Made by a program: the position numbers and the translations under genes. From Methylocystis sp. ATCC 49242 (GTDB lineage Bacteria; Pseudomonadota; Alphaproteobacteria; Rhizobiales; Beijerinckiaceae), in the NCBI RefSeq assembly GCF_000188155.2, contig NZ_KE124772.1, forward strand, positions 1 to 64,000: 64,000 bases of DNA, read 5' to 3'. Position 1 is the stretch's first letter. Every line of letters starts with the position of its first letter. The notes below the pieces were generated by a model. That model made no database searches and had not been told where the DNA came from. It was given only the letters and a program-made list of their open reading frames with translations. Shown in pieces: positions 45,987 to 55,372 of the stretch.

Positions 45987-47214
45987 AGAGCGCCTCTTTC
46001 ACAGGGTCCGCATAGAGGTCGGAGAAATCGAGGTCGCGCTTCACAAAGACGAGAATTCTCGTGCCCTGATCGACATAGATCGTCGGCGGAATGTGAATCT
46101 CGTCTTTCAGCGCCTCTACGGCCATGCGCGTGATCGCTTGCGAGGTCGACTGGGCCCCGATCTGCCGCGCGCTCAAGAGCACGGAGTTCGGATTGCCCAC
46201 TATGGGCACGAGCTGGCCGGTCACCGGATCGAGCGCATATTGCTGGCTCGTCGCAAAATTTTGATTTTGACCGAGCGAGGCGACGAATTGCGCGACGCCG
46301 CCGGTGAGGGTGAGAAGGGCGGCATTTCCGAACCTGTCGAGAAAATGCTTGTCCACCTCGCCTGCGAGCCCCGAGCGGCCAAGATTATCCGTCCCATAGG
46401 ATCCGAGCATCAGCGACACCCCGTCGGCGCGCAGCATGCGCGTCCAGACGATCATGACGCGCGACTGGCCCCGGACGATTCCGGAGCGGTATTCGCCGGT
46501 GAGCATCGTTCCCTTCGGGATAAGGACGCGGCGTCCATCGAACGAATAGACGTCTTCGCTCACTGACGCCCTCACATTCCCGGGAAGGTCGGACTGAATA
46601 CCCGTTTCCAGGACGCCGTGGATCATGAAACCCTGCGGCACGAGCGCGTCGATCCGCGCGTGCTTGACGGCGCGGGCGCGCGTCACGTCATTTTCGGCGT
46701 TGCGAAGGAAGCGGCGATTCGGGTCTTCCTCGTCCCTCTCGGCGCCGACCCTTGCCACAGGATCGACCGACGCCGTTCCTTCCCGGTCGTTGATCGCGAG
46801 CATCGGCGAACGAAGGCGAGCCTCGACCTTCGCTTCGGCTTCTTTGCGCAGCCGTTCGAGCTCCGCCAGGCGCCGCGCTTCGCTATCGTCTAACCTCGGT
46901 TCTGTAACGGGCGGAGCGCTGACCACAGCGGCAGGCTGAGGAGCCGGAGGCGCAGGAATCACGAATTTAGCGGGTTCCACTTTTGGCGGCGGCCGGTCGA
47001 AAGACGCGCCCGGTTGCAGCCTCGCGGTCGCAAATGACTCGTCGCCGGCGTTCTGCGGTTTGCTTTGCTTGCGACTCGACGCGTACCACATGAGGGCGAT
47101 GATGACGGCGGCGGCAAGAACCGCGACCCCGCCCAGCGCCACATTGGGGTTCGACGACTGGCGCGTGACCGTCTCGTTCGCGAGCCGGCCTTCTTCCTCA
47201 AAATCAGCAGCCAT
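45868..47214 (-). CDS. virB10: T4SS core-complex protein VirB10
   Basis: 448 residues. Cytoplasmic N-terminus, one membrane segment (VALGGVAVLAAAVIIALMWY), a proline-rich periplasmic linker, a coiled part, and the C-terminal TrbI/VirB10 beta-barrel domain with ALVPQGFMIHGVLETGIQSD, GRRVLIPKGTMLTGEY and the end ILVFVKRDLDFSDLY. It spans the periplasm to gate the outer-membrane pore. The C-terminus runs about 40 residues beyond the usual end, overlapping the start of virB11. Confidence 0.93.
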   Translation of the reverse strand: MAADFEEEGRLANETVTRQSSNPNVALGGVAVLAAAVIIALMWYASSRKQSKPQNAGDESFATARLQPGASFDRPPPKVEPAKFVIPAPPAPQPAAVVSAPPVTEPRLDDSEARRLAELERLRKEAEAKVEARLRSPMLAINDREGTASVDPVARVGAERDEEDPNRRFLRNAENDVTRARAVKHARIDALVPQGFMIHGVLETGIQSDLPGNVRASVSEDVYSFDGRRVLIPKGTMLTGEYRSGIVRGQSRVMIVWTRMLRADGVSLMLGSYGTDNLGRSGLAGEVDKHFLDRFGNAALLTLTGGVAQFVASLGQNQNFATSQQYALDPVTGQLVPIVGNPNSVLLSARQIGAQSTSQAITRMAVEALKDEIHIPPTIYVDQGTRILVFVKRDLDFSDLYADPVKEALYELKHPNKRPRRDQDTALGDPAGVLSERGGAHSGLVTKP

Positions 47215-47229
47215 GATCCGGCGCTCCTG

Positions 47230-48096
47230 TTATTGCTGCAAGCTGGCGCTCGGCGCGAGGCCGTTTGAGAGAAAGTTCGTCAAGAAACCGCCCTCGGGCG
47301 CATGGACGGCCTGGATTTCGGGTTGCACGTCCGTCTCTTGCGCCGTTGGCGGCGGATCAGCTTCGGCGCGCATGTTGAAGACGCAAGCGGTCGCGGCCCC
47401 GTTGCGCATCGTCCATTGACCGGCTGTGCGATCGACGACAATCATGCCGCCCTCGCGCCGGTAGTTCACGAGTGTCTCGGACCGATCGGGATTGACCAGG
47501 AAGATGCCAGGAACGTCGCCCGAGAAGCGAAAATAGGTCTTCGTTCCGTCGTCGAAGACGTGCTCGGGTTTGACGTACGGCGCGCCTTTGTAGCTGTAAT
47601 CAAAGTTTCTGATCGACGAGTTTTCGGCATTCCGCTTATTGGGGAAGGCCGCAAGCTGGCGCGCCTTCTCCAAGAGCCGCGCGTCTGCTTCTTCGTCCGG
47701 ATAGGTGAAGCGGACTTTGAACACGACCCGACGATCGTGTCCACTGCTCGTGCGCAAGATGAAGGAATAGATTCGCTTCCTCGTCGTCACGACAGTCATG
47801 TTGGTGACCGCATCCGGCTCCAGGGGCTTGATAAAGAGAAATTGCTTCGATTGATCGGGCACCGCTTGCCAGCCGATCGTGTCTCCGAGCGCGACCGTTG
47901 CAATTTTCTCGTCGTCATGGAGAACGATGATCGTCGAGACGCCCCGCGTGCCCCAAATCGTGACGACGTTATCCCTCTCGAATGGCACCGTGCGCAGGCG
48001 CGAATCCGCCGCAACCGGCAGCGGCGCGCGCTCAGCGACGGCGGGTGACGACAAAATGGCGGCGAGCAGGAGGCTCGCAAGCAAAACGTTGGTCAT
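47230..48096 (-). CDS. virB9: T4SS core-complex protein VirB9
   Basis: 288 residues from the ATG at 48096 with a signal peptide ending at VAERAP. N-terminal VirB9/TrbG domain with RLRTVPFERDNVVTIWGTRG and the C-terminal domain GAPYVKPEHVFDDGTKTYFR, VNPDRSETLVNYRREGGMIV and DRTAGQWTMRNGAATACVF, characteristic of the family that with VirB7 and VirB10 forms the outer-membrane core. Overlaps virB8 by four bases. Confidence 0.93.
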   Translation of the reverse strand: MTNVLLASLLLAAILSSPAVAERAPLPVAADSRLRTVPFERDNVVTIWGTRGVSTIIVLHDDEKIATVALGDTIGWQAVPDQSKQFLFIKPLEPDAVTNMTVVTTRKRIYSFILRTSSGHDRRVVFKVRFTYPDEEADARLLEKARQLAAFPNKRNAENSSIRNFDYSYKGAPYVKPEHVFDDGTKTYFRFSGDVPGIFLVNPDRSETLVNYRREGGMIVVDRTAGQWTMRNGAATACVFNMRAEADPPPTAQETDVQPEIQAVHAPEGGFLTNFLSNGLAPSASLQQ

Positions 48097-48842
48097 TGCG
48101 GACCTCCCCCGCCAAGCGGAGCCACGGTTTCCTGGTCTTTGCGATATTCGACGACTTGAAACCCAAGCGGGTTGTCGAAGCGCCACTCGTTGCGCATCGG
48201 CTCCTGCGTGTAGCGGAACCTGACATTCGCGGCCCAATGTTCAATGACCTGTTCGCGCTCATTCGTGCGCGTCGTCATGAACCGAACGGCCGCCGTTGCG
48301 GGCGCCTTGGGGTTATCCATCCAGCCATGCGTGAGAAAGTTCACGCTCTTGACATAGACCTTGACGCGTCCGGTCGGACCCCAGAGTTTCATCGGGCTGT
48401 TTGGATTGGTCACGGAAAATTGTTCCGCAAGCTCCTTGCTGGCGCTTCCGCTCGAGAGCAGCGACGCGAGCTCGAAATTATCCCTCAGGGCCGGGGGATC
48501 GTAGGTTTCGCGCGCGCGGATGAAACGGACGATGTTGGCCTGCGTCACCGCCTCACGCTCGGAAATCGGCCCCCCGCTCTCAAGCGGCCGAGCAACCTCG
48601 ACATAGCCCGTCGCCTTGTCCACGAGGAGCGTCACCACTTCGGTGGATTTCAAGGGGATGAGCATGAAGAGGGCGACGAGCGCCGCGAGAAGCGCAAGGC
48701 CAATCAGGCTTGCGACGACGCGCCAAGCGTTTCTGGAGAGCTCGAGCCGGCGGTAGATGTCGCGCTCCCAGCGCGCGCCATCGTGATAATAGCTATCGCT
48801 CGCCAGCGGCGACCGCCCGCCGGTCTCCACATCATCTGACAT
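48093..48842 (-). CDS. virB8: T4SS inner-membrane protein VirB8
   Basis: 249 residues with a short cytoplasmic N-terminus containing YYHDGARWERDIYRRLELSR, one membrane segment (VVASLIGLALLAALVALFML) and a periplasmic NTF2-like domain (VDKATGYVEVARPLE, REAVTQANIVRFIRARETYD). It is a nucleation factor for the T4SS and contacts VirB9 and VirB10 in the family. Confidence 0.94.
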   Translation of the reverse strand: MSDDVETGGRSPLASDSYYHDGARWERDIYRRLELSRNAWRVVASLIGLALLAALVALFMLIPLKSTEVVTLLVDKATGYVEVARPLESGGPISEREAVTQANIVRFIRARETYDPPALRDNFELASLLSSGSASKELAEQFSVTNPNSPMKLWGPTGRVKVYVKSVNFLTHGWMDNPKAPATAAVRFMTTRTNEREQVIEHWAANVRFRYTQEPMRNEWRFDNPLGFQVVEYRKDQETVAPLGGGGPQ

Positions 48843-48851
48843 GATGGATTC

Positions 48852-49919
48852 CTATCCCTGTTCGCGGCGATGTTGAGCCGCGCGGCTTTCAATAAGGGCG
48901 GCCGCCACCTGTTCCGCGCGCGGGTCGTAGCTCGCGCCGCGCTGCACGGTGGCGCCGCCTGGACCGATCGTGTATCCGCCGTCGCTTGGCGGCGGCAGCG
49001 CGGCTTGACGGTAACCGCTGCCCGAAAGTCGCCAGTCTCGCCAAAGCCGCCAGGCGCCTTGCGCCCGGCCTTGAAGGTCGATGACGTCGCGCAGCGCGTA
49101 GCCGCCCGCGACCGAGGCTGCGATTTGGAGGGAAAGAGGCAGCAAGGCGCTTCCGACGCCGCAAAGGATCAAGAATGGCGCGATCACCGTCATTGCGGAC
49201 GATGCGTCCGTGATCGATCCCAAATTGGTGATGGTGGAGTTCATGAGCGTCAGCAGAAATCCAAGGATTCCATAAACGACGACGGGAACGATCGCATATT
49301 GCGCGCAGGTGCGGAGCCACCCGGTGAAGAGGACCGAGCTAAAGTTGAAGAGCGCCATTGCGATGAATAGGGGCCCAAGACCCAGCAGCACGAATAGAGC
49401 AATCTTGCCGACCAGCACGAGGCTCACGGCGATCGTGATGAAGACGACTGCGGCGATAAGCAGCACGATGGCGAGCAGCGAGAGGCCGATCGCGGCGCCC
49501 CAGCCGCCGGAAGCGGCCACGGTCTTGCCCGCCGTGAGAGCGTTGGTGAAGAGCGTCGAAAGCGTGGAGGAAATCGAAGACTCCGGCGTGCCGCAGTTGG
49601 CGCCGCCGACGCCTGAGCAAACCGCTGTCGCCACGCCGTCGGCTCCTTTGGTGAACACATCCACGACGATCGAGGAGAAATCGCCCCAGCTGAAGGCCAA
49701 TGTGTAGATGACGCCGATGCGAAAGATACGCCATAGGAACGCGCCGGCTGTCAGCGGCGCGCGCCCGTAGATCATTTCATATCCCCAGTATGCGACATAG
49801 ATCGTCAACGCCACGGTGAACACCGGCGCAAGGCCAGAGGAGATGGACTGATAAATCTGTTGGACCGCCGATGCGGCGGTGGAATCCACCTTCTGAAAAA
49901 GCGCCGAGATGATGTCCAC
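48852..49919 (-). CDS. virB6: T4SS polytopic membrane protein VirB6
   Basis: 355 residues with about six membrane segments, including LTIYVAYWGYEMIYGRAPLT and LSLLAIVLLIAAVVFITIAV, and the family region IALFVLLGLGPLFIAMALFN. The GTG at 49919 is preceded by AAGGA. The soluble C-terminal 70 residues are basic. VirB6 forms part of the inner-membrane translocation channel. Directly follows a small lipoprotein gene in the position of virB7. Confidence 0.9.
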   Translation of the reverse strand: MDIISALFQKVDSTAASAVQQIYQSISSGLAPVFTVALTIYVAYWGYEMIYGRAPLTAGAFLWRIFRIGVIYTLAFSWGDFSSIVVDVFTKGADGVATAVCSGVGGANCGTPESSISSTLSTLFTNALTAGKTVAASGGWGAAIGLSLLAIVLLIAAVVFITIAVSLVLVGKIALFVLLGLGPLFIAMALFNFSSVLFTGWLRTCAQYAIVPVVVYGILGFLLTLMNSTITNLGSITDASSAMTVIAPFLILCGVGSALLPLSLQIAASVAGGYALRDVIDLQGRAQGAWRLWRDWRLSGSGYRQAALPPPSDGGYTIGPGGATVQRGASYDPRAEQVAAALIESRAAQHRREQG

Positions 49920-49935
49920 GGCGGTTCCTTCCTAA

Positions 49936-50118
49936 TTAGCGATTTATCGGGAGAAGCGGCCCGCAATCGCTCGCCGCTGCAAAGGCTCGTCCAAAAGACC
50001 ACAAAGAACTGTCGCGCATGCAGGGCGCTATCAGGTCCCTGTGCGCGCAAGCCGAGAGGGCCGTTAGCGCCATCCCGAGCGTGACGATGAAAGCGCCTCT
50101 GGCAATTCTTCTTCTCAT
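49936..50118 (-). CDS. Small lipoprotein, VirB7-like position
   Basis: 60 residues with a positively charged start (MRRRIARGAFIV), a hydrophobic core and the lipobox LSAC at about residues 20-23, so it is an exported lipoprotein of under 40 residues after processing. Its length and place between the virB5-like and virB6 genes suit VirB7, which caps VirB9 in the outer membrane, or a TrbK-type entry exclusion lipoprotein. Sequence alone does not separate the two. Confidence 0.7.
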   Translation of the reverse strand: MRRRIARGAFIVTLGMALTALSACAHRDLIAPCMRDSSLWSFGRAFAAASDCGPLLPINR

Positions 50119-50131
50119 TGCGCTTACTCTC

Positions 50132-50854
50132 CTACTGCCCAACCAGCGTGGCCTTCAAAGCGTCGTACGACCACATGTTTGCCAGCTTCGACTGAGCGGC
50201 GAGATCCTGCTGCTGCTGAGCATTCAGGGCTGCGTTCGTCAGGTTCACGGCGCCGATCAATTCGTTGATTGTCTGACCCGTTTGAGTCTGGATTTGCGAG
50301 TTTTGATCGATCGATCCCTTGATGTCGGGCGCCGAGCCAATTTGTCCCGCCGCTCCTTTGAAGCCCGACGACCTCGTCACCGAGGCGGCCTGAGCGCCAG
50401 ACACCGCGGCGGTGATGGCGGCGGAGGTGTTAACCGCGCCCGTGTAAGCAAGGTCGGTCGTCGACGCCGCTGAATTCGTTCCGGTGAGCGTTTTGACGAG
50501 ATTGAGACCGTTGATGATCGAAGACGCCAACGAGCCATAGGAGCCAAGCCCGCCCATCGACAGGGACCCGCCGCCAAGCAGCGAGCTGAGGTCCGGCGCG
50601 CTCGAGAGCGAGAAGCCGCCAAGGCCAATCGAGGACAGGCCTCCTGTCGACCGATCGCCGGTCACCGCCGCCAGCGTGTGATTGACCGTCTCGAGAATCT
50701 GTTGGTTGGTGTTCATGATCTGCGCAGTGTTCTGCGCCGTCTGCGTCGCCTGGGTCAGTGTCGCCGTGTCGATAACCGGGACTTGCGCCAATGCGGCGGC
50801 GCTAAGGAGCAACCAGCTCCCGAGCGACAATGAAAGCAGCGGCTTCCTGATCAT
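50132..50854 (-). CDS. virB5: VirB5-like minor pilus protein
   Basis: 240 residues from the ATG at 50854 (AGGAG upstream), with a signal peptide ending at AALAQ. The mature part has the T/N/Q-rich helical repeat TQATQTAQNTAQIMNTNQQI and the C-terminal helix with NAQQQQDLAAQSKLAN, as in VirB5/TrbJ proteins that cap the T-pilus. The middle is glycine/serine-rich (SSLLGGGSLSMGGLGSYGSL). Assignment rests on these features and on position between virB4 and virB6. Confidence 0.72.
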   Translation of the reverse strand: MIRKPLLSLSLGSWLLLSAAALAQVPVIDTATLTQATQTAQNTAQIMNTNQQILETVNHTLAAVTGDRSTGGLSSIGLGGFSLSSAPDLSSLLGGGSLSMGGLGSYGSLASSIINGLNLVKTLTGTNSAASTTDLAYTGAVNTSAAITAAVSGAQAASVTRSSGFKGAAGQIGSAPDIKGSIDQNSQIQTQTGQTINELIGAVNLTNAALNAQQQQDLAAQSKLANMWSYDALKATLVGQ

Positions 50855-50877
50855 GATCTGTCTCCTCTGGCCTCGCC

Positions 50878-51573
50878 TCACGGTCCCGTGGAACGCGGGA
50901 CGACAGTCGCATTTGTGTCAGTCATTGCGGAGAGCCCTGTGAGCGTTGCTTTGGCCGGATCGAAGGCCAAAGCATTCGCCGCCCGACTCGCGCCGGCGAT
51001 AAGGTTCAGCCCGCGCTGATTGAAGAGCCGCGCCGTCAGGCTCGTCACCATGATCGCCTGGTTCCACATTCCGCCGTTGTTGCTGCGCGCGCTGCTGTTT
51101 TGGTTCCAGGCGGACTGGGAGAGCGCGAGCGCGCCGATGATGGCGCTGGCGATTTGCGTGTTGCTCTTGTTCCCTTGAATGCCGCTCGCGACCGCGCCCA
51201 AAGCCGCGACCGTCTGCGCCACGGTATTCAGATTTAGCGCGGTGACGCTCGTTCCACCGCCGGTGACGGTGGTTTGCACAGCGCTCAAATCCATGTTGGA
51301 AACGACCCCAGTGGCGGGCGCCGAGACATTGTTTGCTGAGACGAGATCGGCGCCAGCTGACGGCAATTGGCCCTGCCCCGGGGTCTGCAGGCTTGCCGTA
51401 ATCCCCTTCGAGGGCTGCAAGGCGCCATCCTTGTAGACCCGCGCTTTGGCCGTGCAATCGGAGATGCTTTTTTCGGTCGTCTCCCGAGCGGCGTCGGTGA
51501 CGGGCGTATCGGCGAAAGCCGGCCCAGCGGAGGCGAGAAGGGAGGCCGCCAACGGAAATAATCTATGCCGCAT
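50878..51573 (-). CDS. Exported T4SS-operon protein of unknown function
   Basis: 231 residues, GGGAGG before the ATG at 51573, signal peptide ending at AFADTP. The mature protein is rich in Ala, Asn, Ser and Thr with no clear family match, and its C-terminal half (SQSAWNQNSSARSNNGGMWN) recalls secreted low-complexity pilus-associated proteins. It overlaps the virB4 end by 11 bases, so it is made with the secretion system and is probably a periplasmic or pilus component specific to this subgroup. Confidence 0.65.
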   Translation of the reverse strand: MRHRLFPLAASLLASAGPAFADTPVTDAARETTEKSISDCTAKARVYKDGALQPSKGITASLQTPGQGQLPSAGADLVSANNVSAPATGVVSNMDLSAVQTTVTGGGTSVTALNLNTVAQTVAALGAVASGIQGNKSNTQIASAIIGALALSQSAWNQNSSARSNNGGMWNQAIMVTSLTARLFNQRGLNLIAGASRAANALAFDPAKATLTGLSAMTDTNATVVPRSTGP

Positions 51574-53998
51574 GGGAAACCTCCCGCTTCGCGGAGCGCC
51601 AATTGCAGAAAATCGGAACCCACACGCGCGGGTCGTCCCCGACGCGGGCGCGCAGCTCTTCGCACTCCTGGACCGTGTCGACGTTCCCGGCGAGAACTTT
51701 GACGATATCGAGCATGTTCGAGAGATCGAGCTGCGCGATGACCGAGTCCTGATCGTGTTTGATCAGGAACTGCCGAGAGTCGGGATGGGTGCTGATCACC
51801 CACTCGAATTCGCGCTCGGAAAGCTTGAACCCCGTCACATAGCTCTCGAAGTCCGCTTTGGGATTGGGGAAGAAGATGTTGGTCGGCGTCTGCTCGAGCA
51901 GCGTGTGCCCCATGGGGGAGGCGACGATATCCTTCGCCGACTGTGTGCCGAAGCCGACGATCCCGTTGAGCTTGCGGATGGTTTTCAGCTTGTCGTTGAG
52001 AAAGCCCGCGAACTTGTCGTCGGTCAGAATTTTCCAGCCTTCGTCGATGAACAGCATCATGGGATTGCCGTCCATCATCCCCTCGATTCGGTGGAAGATG
52101 TAGCCGAGCGCCGCCGTGCGGATATCGTCATCGTCGAGCACCTTGGTCATGTCGAAGCCGAACACGCCATTCGACGCCGACCACGAGTCGCGATCGTTGT
52201 TGAAGAGCCATCCGCGGGCCTTGGTCCAAATGTCGAATCTCGACGCCAGATCCTCTTGGCCGAGCCTCTCGCTGCCCCTGAGCAGATGCGCGACCTCGGC
52301 AAAACGCCGATCCTTGATGGGCGCCGCGAAAATTTGATCGACCGCGCCTTCGACGATTTTGAGCTGATGCGCGCCAAGGTCCGAGCCGTCGCGGGGCCGC
52401 ACCATGAATTTGAGGAGGTCTTCGAGGAATTTGCGGTCTTCAGGGGAGCCTGGAAGCTGCAGGGGGTTGAAGCCGGTCGGAACGCCGGGAACCAGCACTT
52501 CATAGCTGCCGCCCATGGCCCGGATGAGCGGATCGGCGCCGCGGTCCTTGTCGAAGAAGGCGACGCGCGGGCGCGGCGTCACCCGCATGGCCTGGCAGAG
52601 CAGGAAACCCAGGCCGACGGTCTTGCCCGAGCCGGTCGGACCGGTGACCGTGAAATTGCCGACCTGCCGTCTATGGAAGTTGAAATAATAGGGGGTCTGG
52701 CTCGTAGTCTCCAGGATCGAGATCGCCGGTCCCCAGCGATTGCCCTCAGGCCTGCCGACGGCAAAGTTGTGGAGCGAGGCGAAGCCGACGAAATTGCGCG
52801 AGGAGATCAGGGAGCGGCGGGCGATATAAGCGAAATTCCCGGGCATCTGCGCCCAGAAGGCAGGCTCGGCGTTCATGTCCTCCCGGACGACGATCGTCCC
52901 GAAATTCTGCAGCTCCTGCGTCGCGGCCTGAACGCATTTTTCCATTTCGCGGATGGAGCGGCCGAGGGCGCAGACGGTCAGATGGTGGTAGCCCAGGACC
53001 GTTTGGCCGGTGACGAGCTCGTTGCGGGCGGTGTTGATCGCCGCCTCGACCTCGGTCCCCGCTTCGTCCGAAGCGGCGATCTGGCGCTCGACCTTGGCGA
53101 CATGCGACATGACCGGCGCGCGGTCTTCGAGCGCGAAGGACTGCGAGACGATCAGTTCATGCGGGACGCGCAGGAGCCCGTCGAGCATCCCGGCTCCCGT
53201 GTAGGCGGGATACTCGCGGATGGAGAGCATCGCGGCAAAGCGGGTGTCGGCGTCCGACGCTCCTCTGCATTCAAGAGCCTTCTTGCCAAAGGTGATGCGC
53301 TTCGTCGGCAGATAGGCGTCAAGCGCCATGCGTGGCAGAGCCATGTGAAACGGCGCCCCGCCGTTCAGCAGCTGCGCCAGGAACTCGCCGATCTCCGTGC
53401 AGACGGCGCCGTGGCGCATCCTGCATCCGAGAATTTGGGCGCCATAGCTCGCCATCTCCCTGCAGAAATTGGCGACGACATCGCGCAGCTCCCGCTTGGC
53501 CTCGCGCTCGATCTCCTTCCCATCGACGCCGAGTCCCTTGCGGAAAAAGCTCGTCGCCTTGTCCGCTATGCCGACCTTACCCTGAAACCCCCGGCGAATG
53601 ATCGTTAAGTAAAGGTCGTTCACAAACATGCGCTTATGCGCCTGGTTCGCCATGTAGCGGCGATCGAGCTCTGCGCAGAAGAAGTTGTCGAAGCCGCCGC
53701 CGATCTCTGGCGTCACCTCGCGCCGGACGATGTGGGAATAGACGGCGAAGCGGCTGTCGTTCATCGAGCGAATGAGCGTGTTGCGGCTCGAGAGCCGCAT
53801 GTCGATCTCCGTCTGGTCGGCCGTCTGGAAGCAGAAGCCGCCGACCTTCACCACCATTAGGAAGTGGCCTTCCTTCGTTTTGAGCATGTCCTCGTCGACA
53901 TGCCGAAGATAAGGGACGTGCTTCGAGACCCCGGCCTCGCGGCCGTTTTGCGCCCCGAATTTCAGGGAATTGAGAATATACGCGGAAAGCTTCGCCAC
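51563..53998 (-). CDS. virB4: T4SS ATPase VirB4
   Basis: 811 residues from the GTG at 53998 (GAGGGGG upstream); the open frame before it belongs to other genes. Contains the CagE/TrbE/VirB family N-terminal domain and the C-terminal ATPase domain with Walker A TVTGPTGSGKTVGLGFLL near residue 452, Walker B MMLFIDEGWKILTDDKF, and GFGTQSAKDIVASPMG. VirB4 powers pilus assembly and substrate transfer. Normal length. Confidence 0.94.
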   Translation of the reverse strand: MAKLSAYILNSLKFGAQNGREAGVSKHVPYLRHVDEDMLKTKEGHFLMVVKVGGFCFQTADQTEIDMRLSSRNTLIRSMNDSRFAVYSHIVRREVTPEIGGGFDNFFCAELDRRYMANQAHKRMFVNDLYLTIIRRGFQGKVGIADKATSFFRKGLGVDGKEIEREAKRELRDVVANFCREMASYGAQILGCRMRHGAVCTEIGEFLAQLLNGGAPFHMALPRMALDAYLPTKRITFGKKALECRGASDADTRFAAMLSIREYPAYTGAGMLDGLLRVPHELIVSQSFALEDRAPVMSHVAKVERQIAASDEAGTEVEAAINTARNELVTGQTVLGYHHLTVCALGRSIREMEKCVQAATQELQNFGTIVVREDMNAEPAFWAQMPGNFAYIARRSLISSRNFVGFASLHNFAVGRPEGNRWGPAISILETTSQTPYYFNFHRRQVGNFTVTGPTGSGKTVGLGFLLCQAMRVTPRPRVAFFDKDRGADPLIRAMGGSYEVLVPGVPTGFNPLQLPGSPEDRKFLEDLLKFMVRPRDGSDLGAHQLKIVEGAVDQIFAAPIKDRRFAEVAHLLRGSERLGQEDLASRFDIWTKARGWLFNNDRDSWSASNGVFGFDMTKVLDDDDIRTAALGYIFHRIEGMMDGNPMMLFIDEGWKILTDDKFAGFLNDKLKTIRKLNGIVGFGTQSAKDIVASPMGHTLLEQTPTNIFFPNPKADFESYVTGFKLSEREFEWVISTHPDSRQFLIKHDQDSVIAQLDLSNMLDIVKVLAGNVDTVQECEELRARVGDDPRVWVPIFCNWRSAKREVSHAA

Positions 53999-54009
53999 GA
54001 TCGACCCCC

Positions 54010-54306
54010 TCACGGCTTGTAGGAGTCGCCGCCCCAAAATCGATGATTTCGGGTGATGGGGCATTTGCCGTAGCGCACGAGCAAAATATCGACGAACCGA
54101 TTGTCCCGGACCGTCAGCGCGTAAGCGAGGCCGTGGATGGGCGCGAACAGCAAAAACATCAGCAGGTTCTTCGTGTTGATAAAGATGAGAACGATGACGC
54201 ACCATTCCATCACGAACAGCACATAGGGGACGCCGACCATCATGGGCGGCCTTGTGAGCCCGCCGACAAGCGGATCGAGACGGGGCTTCGCCTGTTGCCG
54301 GATCAT
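54010..54306 (-). CDS. virB3: T4SS inner-membrane protein VirB3
   Basis: 98 residues from the ATG at 54306, which overlaps the virB2 stop as TGATG. Two close hydrophobic segments (MMVGVPYVLFVMEWCVIVLI and LLMFLLFAPIHGLAYALTV) and the family end RYGKCPITRNHRFWGGDSYKP-type (RNHRFWGGDSYKP). VirB3 works with VirB4 in pilus assembly. Confidence 0.9.
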   Translation of the reverse strand: MIRQQAKPRLDPLVGGLTRPPMMVGVPYVLFVMEWCVIVLIFINTKNLLMFLLFAPIHGLAYALTVRDNRFVDILLVRYGKCPITRNHRFWGGDSYKP

Positions 54307-54617
54307 CAGCCCTGCCCGTTTGTGAGCGACTGGACGATTTGCGCAGCGCCAAAGATCAGAGCCACGCCGACGATGACCGAGAAGGCCCAGGACCAGGGAA
54401 TCCGCGAGGTGAGCGCGAGATAGCCGACGGCGGCGACGGCGACGGTGGCGGCCGTCGTCGCGAAGGTTCCCGTCATGAATTGCAGGACGCTCGTCAACGC
54501 GGTGTTCAGGGGCTGGAAGGTCGCCGTCTGCGCCAGGGCTGAATCGGGCCCGATAATCAGCGCCAATCCGACCATAACGCCCAGGAACATTGCGTCGGAA
54601 CGCGAAAAAAACGTCAT
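54306..54617 (-). CDS. virB2: T4SS pilin VirB2
   Basis: 103 residues; AAGGAGAAAG precedes the ATG at 54617. Signal peptide ending at ALAQ, then a small pilin with two hydrophobic helices (TGTFATTAATVAVAAVGYLA and WAFSVIVGVALIFGAAQIVQ), the layout of VirB2/TrbC pilins. Major subunit of the conjugative pilus. Overlaps the virB1 stop by four bases. Confidence 0.9.
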   Translation of the reverse strand: MTFFSRSDAMFLGVMVGLALIIGPDSALAQTATFQPLNTALTSVLQFMTGTFATTAATVAVAAVGYLALTSRIPWSWAFSVIVGVALIFGAAQIVQSLTNGQG

Positions 54618-55339
54618 TTACTTTCTCCTTCGTCATCAGGAGCCACATAGAGAACCGACCCGCCGATCCACTGCTGGTCTCTCGCCGAACGGCTCTTTCC
54701 GGCTGGCGGCGTCTCGCCTTCTGAGGCTTCCTGAGCGTTCCGGCTCGCCTCGGGGCCGCGCTTTCCGCGCCGCGCCGAAAAATCGCCAAGCCCGTAATAT
54801 TGATTGGTCACGGCAGCCACGTAACGAACCGTTTCCAAGTTGGCCGGCACGCCTTTCGCCTGGTAAACGCGCTCGCTGCCCGCGTTGTAGGCGGCGGCGA
54901 CGAGCATCATGTTTCCCTGGAACTGGACGACGAGATCCTTGAGAAACCGCATCGATCCGCGGACATTTTCGACAGGGTTGCAAATGTCCTTGACCCCATA
55001 TTGGGCGGCGGTCTGCGGCATGAGCATCATCGGCCCGCGCGCGCCCCTCCGGGAATTGAGATTGACGCCGCTTGTCGACTCCTGGTCCAGAATTGCGAGA
55101 GCAAGCTTCTCGTCGATGCCTGCGCTCCGCGCCTGGGTTTGAACCAGGTCCCGCAGGCTTTGCGAATCCATCTCGGCCACGCACACTCCTGATTCGACAG
55201 GCTCAGTCGACAAGCTCGGCGGAGCCCCTGAACTCGGCGCCAAGGCGACTTTTATAGCTGCCCCTGACGCCGGTTTTTGCTCGTCGGCAGCCGCGATCAC
55301 GGGAAGAACACAGAGGATGACAAGGAGCGCAATGCGCAT
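54614..55339 (-). CDS. virB1: Lytic transglycosylase VirB1
   Basis: 241 residues from the ATG at 55339 with a signal peptide ending near IAAAD. SLT domain with the catalytic glutamate in LAILDQESTSGVNLNSRRGA, then GPMMLMPQTAAQYGV and MMLVAAAYNAGSERVYQAKG. It opens the peptidoglycan for assembly of the secretion channel. The C-terminal tail is basic and Ser/Gly-rich. First gene of the T4SS operon, with its promoter around 55340-55400. Confidence 0.92.
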   Translation of the reverse strand: MRIALLVILCVLPVIAAADEQKPASGAAIKVALAPSSGAPPSLSTEPVESGVCVAEMDSQSLRDLVQTQARSAGIDEKLALAILDQESTSGVNLNSRRGARGPMMLMPQTAAQYGVKDICNPVENVRGSMRFLKDLVVQFQGNMMLVAAAYNAGSERVYQAKGVPANLETVRYVAAVTNQYYGLGDFSARRGKRGPEASRNAQEASEGETPPAGKSRSARDQQWIGGSVLYVAPDDEGESK

Positions 55340-55372
55340 GGGGCAATTCCCTGGTGAGCGATCCTCTCTTAA